Assembly: GCA_000310025.1 (NCBI GenBank)
Contig: FN649740.1
Location: 4,713,103-4,777,102 of the forward strand
Source of the DNA: Ectocarpus siliculosus
Taxonomy: Eukaryota > Sar > Phaeophyceae > Ectocarpales > Ectocarpaceae
Length of the DNA: 64,000 nucleotides
Direction: 5' to 3'
The translations under genes were made by a program, and so were the position numbers. Under the pieces are notes generated by a model that made no database searches, was not told the origin of the DNA, and saw only the letters and a list, made by a program, of their open reading frames with translations. This document shows positions 55,206 through 64,000 of the stretch, piece by piece (positions within the stretch are counted from its first letter, which is position 1; every line of letters starts with the position of its first letter).

Positions 55206-58039
55206 TTACTTACAGTCGAAGCTCGTGAGCGTGATGGCTAACGCCTGTCATGCCGTGCAAGAACCAGGACAAGGGTCAGGGGGGCAGGGGGAGGTTAAGA
55301 AAAGAAAAAGGGAAGGAGCGGGGTAGAAGAGGATAACTACACTATTGATGGGGCGGCTAGCCGCGTAATGGTACCTCAGTAATGCCTGATGTGTACCGTA
55401 CTGAGCAGACAGACACCGGCTTTCTAGCGTTAAGATGGCCACAACAACAACAACAACAACAACAACAATAACGCAGATATTAGATACTTGCAGCGGAGAC
55501 AAGGGGTGGCAGAAGTCCATGGTGAACTAATTCGTGCAACGACAGGGACAACGACAACAAGCACAACGAACAACAACGTAGATAGCGGCAACATACCTGC
55601 AGCGGAGACAAGGGGTGGCAGAAGTCCATGGTGAATTCATTCGTGTGAGTCCTCCCGAACTGCAAGGTGATCTGCTCCGTCACATCTCCCTGAACGACCA
55701 GCTGGAAGTTCTTCACGGACGCTTGAGTCACCCTCCCGTGGAAGTTCAGCACGAACGCCTGTACCTGTTGTTCGTAATAACACGGGGGGGAAGCCGGAGC
55801 ATTGGTCGGGTGCGTACATGGGGAGGGGCTGGGGTTGAGGGAAGCGGGAGGCGAGACCATTCCGCGAATAACTGTTCACTATTCACGGAAGCAACAACGT
55901 GTGCATTGTACGTGTGTTCATGTGAACTGAAAAAAAAGAAATGAATGGTGTTGGGGAAGGTGTGTTCGTGCGTGAACAGAAAAAGTAACCAAGCCAAGCC
56001 ACACATATGTATAGCAACACAACCACACCAAACCTAGGGGGGCATGGAATTGCGTTTCTTCAAGAGAAAAGAACCCGGGCTGCCCCACAGCATGCCACGC
56101 GGCCAAACGGTGTCATCATGGACACGGCAACGACGGCGACAACGAAAACCAAACGACAACAACTACTTCAACAATGACAACCATAGGACAACAACAACAA
56201 CAACAACAGCGACGGCGACAACAACAAAGTACCATGACACCAAACACACCTTGGCGTTCCATCGCGGATTTCTGTTGATGAGGCAGGGCTCCTCTAGAGA
56301 GTCCAGGCTTCCCCTCAGCATGCGGTGAAGCAGGGACGATTCTGCCTCCACGTCCGCATTGTTGCCGTGCATGTTGCCCAGTACCACCCTCATCTTGCGG
56401 GGCCCCTCGTACCTAATATACCAGACAAGAAGCAGAACAAAGGAAAACATCAAGGAGGGGGGGGAGGCATGAAAGAGAGAAAGCAAGGATAAGTCCAAGG
56501 ATAAGGGATTACAGTGGCGGCTACGGTTCAAGAGAGGGTCGTGACAAACCACTATTTCTCTATTAAATCCGGTTTTCTCTTAAACCGTACTGTGACATGT
56601 ATGTATTTCTCATGGTCGTGACAAGGCAGTTTGACTCTTAAATCGGTAATTTCTCTTAAATAGTCTCTCTTAAACCGTAGCCGGCACTGCGTGTACAACT
56701 ATCAATAGGGAGAGGGAGCTTGAGAGAGGATAAGTGGTAGAGGTGCGAGGCCGAAACAGGGGTTCCGCGGCATCACTGAGGCTGCCGGATGAGTACCCCA
56801 TCTACTTTAATTGCCATGGCTTTCACGATGGAAGGAACCAGCACCGTATGACGTCATTAACATGATCGCCGTGGGTAGCCTCGTCCCGTCAGGAATACAG
56901 CAGCACGCACGTGGAAACGGCTGCGTACTCCCAAGCACAAAACGGGCGTGGACGGGGCGACAACTTCAGTACCACCGCCGAAACCCTTCATTGCCAGCAG
57001 CTACATCAAAACCCACAACCCACAACAAAAACAAAAACAACGAGAACACCATCAGCAGCAACAACAAAAACAACAGCAGCAGCATCAGCAGCACCAGCAG
57101 CACCAGCAGGAGCAACAACAATCTCACCGTCCATGCGGATCCATCTTGTCAGCCGAGTAGTGCACCGCAGCGACCTCCTTCTCCTTCCCGTTGCCCCTGT
57201 CGTCTGGACCGGTGAACCTCGGGCTAAACACCTGCAAGTACACACATACACAGGCCGGAGCTGAGCGTGCGTACCGTCTGATTCCTTCGTTGATGTCGAA
57301 CTTTTTCGTATCTGCCATCTCACAAATCATCGTCGGCACGAAATGTAGACTACGCCTGTTGCGTCCCGCAGATGACAGAAAACATACATACCGCTCGAAT
57401 GACCTTGCCCACACATAGGAACAATAGCGTTTTGCGAGGGAAGTCGAGTGCTCTCAAAGGTCTCCGGCCGATCCCGTGACTCCACCAGTGACGAGGGTTG
57501 CAAGAAGAGAGAGCGAGAAAAAACGAACACCCAAGAACAGTAATGTTATGTGGTATATGTGGTATGTGGTACCTGAAACTCCTCCGACGTCCTGGTGGTG
57601 GCCTTGAGTCGTCCCACGATGTTGCTGCTGTTGCCGTTGTCGTCACCGTCCTCCCCGTCCTCCATGCTCATCACGAACTGAGACGCCGAAGCTCCGCCTT
57701 TCTTACGAGCCGTCATCAGATAACGGTCCGGGAAATCTCCTGCCGCACGCGTGTGCCGTCATTTAGAGCGTACGGTACGGGAAGATGAAGAAATTGCGGC
57801 GGGATACATGACGTTTCGGTGAATAGGATGGCGTATCAACGACCTGAGACGCCGAAGCCCCTTCTTTCTTTCACCGCCAGCGACAAAGGCTGCTATCCTC
57901 CGGCCCCCCGCAAAAAACGGCACTTTTTCAAGCAGACCCAAACATGTTGATACTCTCTCTCTATCTCTATCTCACCCTTTCCCTCCATGTAGAGCTTGTA
58001 CACCTCGTTGCCGCGGATGAGCTTGCTGAAACCTCGAAC
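55206..58039 (-). other. Tubby-domain exons
   Basis: Exons 57976-58039, 57573-57739, 57128-57231, 56250-56412, 55597-55764 and 55206-55244. Landmarks in order: EVYKLYMEGKG, DRYLMTARKKGGASASQFVM (basic residues where animal Tubby binds PtdIns(4,5)P2), IVGRLKATTRTSEEFQVFSP, MRVVLGN, INRNPRWNAKVQAFVLNF, HGRVTQASVKNFQLV, FGRTHTNEFTMDFCHPLSPL and the terminal SFDCK. All closing strands and the buried C-terminal helix motif (QALAITLTSFD) are present, so the fold is complete. The tiny last exon (13 codons including stop) was found by frame and family ending. Confidence 0.94.
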
Positions 58040-61000
58040 CTGTCGATATCAAATAAAGTCAAGAGCGACGGACGTTCAAACGACGACAGGGAGGAAAAAC
58101 ATTGTCTTCAAATGTGCAGCCTTCTTGCGGAGATTCCCCCCCCCCTNNNNNNNNNNNNNNNNNNNNNNNNNNNNNNNNNNNNNNNNNNNNNNNNNNNNNN
58201 NNNNNNNNNNNNNNNNNNNNNNNNNNNNNNNNNNNNNNNNNNNNNNNNNNNNNNNNNNNNNNNNNNNNNNNNNNNNNNNNNNNNNNNNNNNNNNNNNNNN
58301 NNNNNNNNNNNNNNNNNNNNNNNNNNNNNNNNNNNNNNNNNNNNNNNNNNNNNNNNNNNNNNNNNNNNNNNNNNNNNNNNNNNNNNNNNNNNNNNNNNNN
58401 NNNNNNNNNNNNNNNNNNNNNNNNNNNNNNNNNNNNNNNNNNNNNNNNNNNNNNTTTTGTAGGGAAGCCACCGGGAGACACGAGGGCATCCCACAAAGGA
58501 AAAAAAAAAACGCTGGTTGGTTGATTCATGGAGGGTGCTCCTCTCGTCTTCTTTCGTTGGGAATGGATTCTTTTGACGCACCTCCTTTTCTTCCTCCTTG
58601 CGTTACGCGCATGCCGAAGTTTTTCTCCCCCTTTTCGCCCCCCTTTTGTTGAACATACACAACAAACCCCCCCAACACAATCCAGCAGTCGGCAGCTTCA
58701 GCTTCAGCTTCAGGGGGGGTGGGGGCGACAGCAACCCCCAAGAAGCGAAGGGTGGGAGGGGCTTCAACGGGGCAGGGAGGATTTAGGATGAGGTTTTATC
58801 ACAAAAATTGAAAAATTGCTCTGTATACCTAGCTATATGACCGGTAGCAGCACAAGCACAGAGGGAGAGACTCACGAAACATTTCGTAAATAAAAGGGAA
58901 GGGGGGGGGGGGTGCTGCAGTTGAACACGAAAAGACGGGGTGTGAACCCCCTTAGGTCGGGAGTCAAAGACGCTCGAAAAAAAACAAAAAACAATCGAGC
59001 CCTGATTGGTCGAGAACAAAAAAACAGCTAGTCTGGGTTGTTGTTACAGAGCTCAATTTTGACTTTTCGATAAAAAAAAAAACTGACAAGGCTTTTATTG
59101 TTCAAGTCAAGCAATCCAAGACCCCATTTTTTGTAGCCGGGAGCCGATTACTTTTTCCGGCCAAGGGAGCCAACCGATTTTGATTTTGTTCGAGCCTCGT
59201 TAATTTACTACGGGAGCAACCTGACCCCTTACCGCGTTGTGGAAAAGTGGGTTGTAGCGGCCGACCGACATTCCCCCCTCGTCGTCCCCCTCCCCCGCAC
59301 CCGCACCCGCGGCGCCCCCATGGCCGCTGTAGAAGCGGGAGAAGGTGCCGCCGGAAGACGAGCCTGACTTGAACTTGTCTTGCATGTCCATAGGCATGTC
59401 GGTGTCGGAGTCGTAGTCGGGCATGATGCCCAAAATCTGAGGGATTAAAGTCGGGGGGTTGGTGGTGCGGTTTGGATGCCGGGGAAGGCAACTAACTGAG
59501 AATTGCCATACAACACTGCGCTCGTAGTAGTTGGTACGGGGGAGCGGGCACAGCAGTAGTGCCGGCATGCTCCGCTCAAATCCACAGAATCCTCAGCAGC
59601 CCAAACCACTTGTGAAACACACAAAAAAATGAAATAAAAATTTACAGCAAGAAAAAGAACTACGAGGACGACAGAGCGATATATACATAGCGGGGTGGCT
59701 CTCTCACTCTGTCCCGTCTCTCTTCTCTCTTCTCTCACCGAATTGCCGTTATCGACAGGGCTATCCTGTGCGAACTCCCCCCCCGCCCCTCCCCCTCCCC
59801 CGCTGCTCCTGTCCTTCTTGCCGCCGCCACTGCCCCCTCCGATCAGCTTCCCCATCAAGCTACCCCCGCCAGAGGCAGCCTTCTCCGCCTTCTTCGCAGC
59901 CTGTGTTTTACGTATTGGAATATACCATGTATTTATTAACAGGCGACCGTTATTGTACGGAATTTATTTTGTTGCGACACGTTTCTCTTTTCGAAACGCG
60001 ACAGTACGAAACGCGTGATCACAGTAAAATCATGTACATTACAAGCTTCAGATTCTGCGTGTATCTTTATTTTTTCGCACGTGGGGGATACTACAACGGT
60101 GTCGTAGCTCCGAACTAAATAACGCGGACCCCCACGTAGATACCGTGCGTACAATACGTTCATAGACAACCCTGCTTGCAGTCTGGAAGACCAAATAAGC
60201 ACAAGACAAGGAAGGCACATGGAAGACGACGGATGAAAAATACACCTTCGACGTACATAGAATATGTACAATATGACAAGAGAGTCCTACACAGATACAA
60301 ATGTAAAATACACCTTCGGCGTACATAGAATATGTACAATATGACAAGAGAGTCCTACACAGATACAAGTGTAAAATACACCTTCGACGTACATAGAATA
60401 TGTACAATATGACAGGAGAGTACAGCAGTACACACAACGGCGATGTATGTAGATTTGTTGTTGTGTTCGTCGAGAAAAAATGGTCCAACTGACTCGGGCG
60501 CCTTCCGTGGTCTACGGCCAACCATTTACATACCACTTTCGAACCCAAAACGCACATCCCCAGTGCAAAACCGCGCGCCATTAACATACTTCGAAGTATA
60601 AAAAATCGACGAACCTTCTTCCGCTCTTCCTCCTCCTTCTTAATCCGCTCGTCCTCTGCCTTCTTGGCAGCGGCCAACCTTCTCTCCTCCTCCTCCCTCC
60701 TCCTCCGTTCCTCTTCCTCCCTCGCCCGTCGTTCCCGCTCCTCCTTTTCGACCTTCAATCGCTTCGCCGTCTGTCGATCGACGTGTCCCCTATTGACAGG
60801 TAGGTTCGTTTTTTAAACGAAAGGCGGTGAGGAAAACAGCAGTAACAACAACAACAACAGCGACTGCGACGACGATAACGGCACCGCAGAAGACAACGAA
60901 AACTACGACAGCAGCAACAGTAGCAGCAACGGCAGCAATATTGAAAGACACCAGCAGCTAAATCGCAGCAACAGCAGCAGTATCGACAACGACAGCAACA

Positions 61001-63684
61001 ATGCCGACAGAGAGAACAGCAACCACAGCAACAACAATTGCAGCAGCAGCCGCAGCAATAGCACAACAGCAGCAATGTCATCAAAGACACCAACGACGAC
61101 AGCAACAACCACATCGCAGCCGCAGCAGCCGCAGCCGTAGCCGCAGCAGCGTCAGCAATGTCGTCACAGACAGCGACAACGACAGCAACCACCAAACCGC
61201 AGGAGCAGCAGCAACGGCAGCAGCAGCAGCTGCAGCAATGGCGACAACGACTCCGATAGAAACAGAAAAAAAAATCTCACCTCCACAACTTCTGCGCCAC
61301 TATCGCGGAGGTCCGAAGCCTGAGGTAGGGCCTGCGCTTGGCGTTCCCCATGAGCGCCCGCTGCACCGTGACTACTTTCACTCTAACGAACTTCCCGCGC
61401 TCCTCCTCCATCTGCTCGAGCACCCCAGCTCGGAAATACACCTGTGTCCGCGACGTTTCAGTTTCAGCACCTGTCAGCTTTTCTACGGTTGAAATTTTCC
61501 AAGGGATAAAACCAAAATAAGGGCGGGCTCGACAACCCGTAATAGTGCCGAGGAAACTTTGACGTTAACAGATTCACGACAAGTATCGCCAGGATCAAAT
61601 TCGTCTCCACGTCAAACGCGGTTATTTCCAGTTCCATCACGGGTTGGAGTAAACGGCACAAAGGATGTGAGCGCTGATTTTTGGAGTCAATACTACAAAA
61701 AAAAAAAAAAGACCCACTAGGGTTGTCGTTCTTGAATCTATACTGCCTTGTCGCCCTGCATCAATCAATGCACAATGCACGGCGACAAAACCAGCAACCC
61801 CAACGGAACACATCTGACTCAAACAACCGCGCACGACGCCGCCAACAGCAATAACGGCAACAACAGCAACACCGCTCTCTCTCTCTCCCCACCTTGGTAT
61901 TACCAAGACAGCACTTGCTGTCCTTTTCGCGTCCCAGAAGCTTCTCCAGAATGAACTTGCACTGCGACGACTCCGACCGTCTTCAAGAAAAAAGGAACAG
62001 AAAAAGAAGGAAAAAAAAACATTTGTGAGTGCCATGCCAAGGGTTTCCAGCAACCCCGGAACAGGCGTGGATGCCGGAAAACCATGCACGTACGGAAAAG
62101 CGTGGGATGGGATGGGACGGGATGCGAGAATGCGAAACGAAAGTAAAAACAGCTTCAACTGTGCGTACGAATGTACATACAAGGCTCCCCTTCCGGGATA
62201 GGTACACTTGCCTCCCGGGGGCGACGCAAGAGGACATGGCCACTGCTATAATGGTTGCATCGTTGTATATCTCAACCCACCTCCGGTAGTGCCACGGTTC
62301 GTTTCGGAAACTAACTCGCATCAATTTGCATCAATTTGCATCAATTTGCGGTGGAAACGTTTTTTCGCCGTTACTCTTCGTGAGTGCTCTCGCGGTGTCG
62401 TTGCCGTAGATCCTACTACTGCTGAAACACAGACTGCCGCTGCTGTGTTCTTCAACTAGATGCTTTTCGGCGGGTATTTGTGCGGTCATCGCTCGGAAGT
62501 TTCTGCGCAGAATCTCTGTGGTCATTCGGCGGGAAATAAGTATCGTTTCTTTTTGCGATATACCCCGGCGGTAAACGGGAATAAATTGGAGCCGGTATCG
62601 TTCCGTATTTGTCCGTGATGCTTGTTATGCAGCAGTTGGCCTGGTGAGTCCCAAGCACACATACGATAGGGAAGCGGCGTCCTTGCCGCAGGTCGTACTG
62701 CTATAACCCGCTGCTCTTGCTCTCTCTCTCCCTCCCTGTTGTGTTTTGTACGGCGTTGCTCATGATGTGTGGAACGTGTGTGCAGTTTGAGCACGCGACA
62801 AAAAAATCAGAACAATGGTTCCCTCTTGTACGGATGACAAAAAACGTATTGTAAATCCTGCAAAGACCTTTGTGGTTCGGATTCGCGACCCCTGGAATAG
62901 AGCCAGTGCCAGCGACTTCTGAGCGGCCATCACGTGCATCACCGAGGTCCCGCGAGCCCGACGCGCAACGGGCAATGTGCCGACGGGTCCTCTGAGTGCC
63001 ATGCAGACAAACGTGTGAGAAAGAACGCTGTCCCCGGAAGAGGAATAGACCAAAACCAAGCAAACAAGTGGACTTGGTACATCATGCAGACAAACGTGTG
63101 AGAAAGAACGCTGTCCCCGGCAGAGGAAGAGACCAAAAAACCAAGCAAAAGAGTGGACTTGGTACATCAAATGCATATACCTGGCGAATGCCGCCGCCTC
63201 CTTCTCCCTCGTGGCCTTGCTAGCGCCGCCACCCCCCTTCGTAACCTTGTTCGCCATCACCTCGAAACGTCGAGAAAACTCGCGGAAAATCATGCGGTTG
63301 GGGTACGCCGCTCGCGAGATTCGAATCGCCTGTTTTCACGATTTTCACGAGCGAGGTGCACATGTGATTTTTGTTCAACATGACAACGGGAGAGGAACAA
63401 AAAATAGGGGGCGGAGGGATGAGGGGAGGGAGGCGAGAAGCAAGAAGGGATCGCTAGGAAAGAGCGGGCGAACGGGTACGACGCTCGTGGCCCCAGGAAC
63501 ACATAACACACAACTTGCAATGGACTGCTGTTGCTGCGGAACTCCAACAGAGCACAATGTACGACAGCCAGCGACACGCGATGGGATGCAGACACAAAGA
63601 GGACCAAACAAGACAAGACAGCAGCAGCAAACAACAACAACAACAACAGTCACAGCACCAATAACGGCAGAAGCAGTCAAAACA

Positions 63685-63717
<33 letters not shown>

Positions 63718-63923
63718 AACCACAAACCAAATTTAAACGAGACCATGCTTCTCACCTCCACAACCCCTGCACATCTCAGCTGCTCCACCACCATGAGGCA
63801 GTTCAGCTCGTCCTTCGACTTGTTCGCGTTCGGCTTGATGCACCGGACGTACTGCACCTCAGTCCTCTGGATGGCCGCCATCAGGGCGTGCAGCTGACGC
63901 TTGAACTTGGATCCGAGGGACTC
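55206..63923 (-). CDS. Myosin with C-terminal Tubby domain (partial, 5' end outside window)
   Basis: Thirteen exons placed, 1,812 bases, 604 codons including the TAA stop (55208-55206). The phases agree across all of them, including across the N-gap. Order: end of the myosin motor, converter, IQ-like neck, charged helix, Gly-rich linker, complete Tubby domain. The motor would move on actin with ATP. The Tubby fold in animals binds PtdIns(4,5)P2, so the tail may tether the motor to membrane (inference). The first visible exon starts in phase 0 with ESLGSKFKRQLHALM, so most of the motor (P-loop, switches) lies beyond 64000. An extra exon inside the gap at 58147-58454 is possible but not needed for frame. 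Stramenopiles are known for unusual myosin tails; I do not recall with certainty whether this pairing has been described. Confidence 0.93.
55484..55536 (-). pseudogene. Partial duplicate of a Tubby exon with in-frame stop
   Basis: This stretch repeats the last ~49 bases of the exon at 55597-55764 together with its donor, 109 bases downstream in the gene. In frame it reads TN, stop (TAG at 55529-55527), FTMDFCHPLSPLQ. It has no acceptor equivalent and would end translation early if retained. Confidence 0.8.
58147..58454. other. Assembly gap of 308 N after a C homopolymer
   Basis: Gap in the intron before the first Tubby exon. Flanking exons are both phase 0. A missing exon in the gap cannot be excluded. 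Confidence 0.95.
59233..60789 (-). other. Myosin tail: charged helix and linker exons
   Basis: Exons 60615-60789, 59739-59900 and 59233-59436. The first encodes a Glu/Arg/Lys helix (KVEKEERERRAREEEERRRR and onward) with spacing more like a single charged alpha-helix than a heptad coiled coil. The second and third are Gly/Ser-rich with acidic stretches (DYDSDTDMPMDMQDKF, GEGDDEGG), a flexible linker toward the Tubby domain. Nothing here suggests another folded domain. Confidence 0.85.
60237..60420 (+). repeat. 68-bp tandem repeat, ~2.7 copies
   Basis: The unit starting TACACCTTCGACGTACATAG occurs at 60241, 60309 and 60377 with only a few differences. Each unit contains the near-palindrome GTACATAGAATATGTAC. 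It lies in a myosin-gene intron. Confidence 0.9.
61281..63923 (-). other. Myosin part: motor C-terminus, converter and neck exons
   Basis: Exons 63756-63923, 63181-63329, 61893-61980 and 61281-61441. VQYVRCIKPN is the highly conserved strand before the SH helices. EQLRCAGVVEAIRISR is the SH2/SH1 region (canonical EQLRC.GVLE.IRI.R). YPNRMIFREFSRRF enters the converter. GNTKVYFRAGVLEQMEEER is the end of the converter and start of the lever arm. A following stretch with VVTVQRALMGNAKRRPYLR, and then LWRGHVDR across the next junction, looks like one or two weak IQ light-chain sites. A Gly-rich insert with Lys (NKVTKGGGGASKATREKE) sits inside the converter. Confidence 0.92.
63001..63168 (+). repeat. 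83-bp tandem duplication in myosin-gene intron
   Basis: ATGCAGACAAACGTGTGAGA starts units at 63001 and 63084; both run through CGCTGTCCCCGG and end GGACTTGGTACATC. They differ at a few positions. The second unit ends about a dozen bases before the donor of the exon at 63181-63329. Confidence 0.9.
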
Positions 63924-64000
63924 CTGTTGGACGCAGACGAAGAACAGAACAATAACGACGACGGCACAGCAGCGAGTGAGTGAGAAAAACGAAAAAGGGA

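Overview
The window looks like nuclear DNA of a brown alga or closely related photosynthetic stramenopile, most like Ectocarpus. The reasons are: genes split into many short exons with GT-AG introns of about 0.2-3.5 kb; a fucoxanthin-chlorophyll-type light-harvesting protein with the heterokont ASA-F plastid-targeting motif; a fused APS kinase / ATP sulfurylase / pyrophosphatase gene of a kind known from stramenopiles; and abundant CAA/GTT microsatellites and homopolymers. Two N-runs show it is a draft assembly. Species assignment is inference.

Layout. (1) 1-10.7 kb: a broken exon copy at the left edge, an intronless CCT-domain regulator (1976-3223, minus) and a weakly supported Cys/His-rich ORF (7448-8185, plus). 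(2) 10.7-15.9 kb and 38.3-43.5 kb: two arms of a ~5.2-kb inverted repeat. Each arm carries a copy of an unrecognised gene built from alternating exon modules (A and B) with matching splice phases. The copies use different, non-repeated last exons (16179-16246 and 37878-37927). (3) 19.0-36.7 kb (minus), between the arms: a 24-exon gene whose exon phases add up to 1,109 residues. It encodes an N-terminal membrane anchor, a Cys-rich spacer, APS kinase, ATP sulfurylase and a family I soluble inorganic pyrophosphatase. (4) 45.5-50.9 kb (minus): a six-exon light-harvesting gene (216 aa). (5) 55.2-63.9 kb (minus, 5' end beyond the window): the C-terminal part of a myosin fused to a complete Tubby domain.

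How the genes fit together. The sulfur gene places sulfate adenylation, APS phosphorylation and pyrophosphate removal on one membrane-anchored chain. That is a sensible design for supplying PAPS, for example to polysaccharide sulfation (inference). The myosin-Tubby gene joins an actin motor to a domain that in animals binds PtdIns(4,5)P2 membranes. The other genes show no obvious functional link to these. Exon structures were worked out by hand from splice sites and reading-frame continuity. No database search was run.
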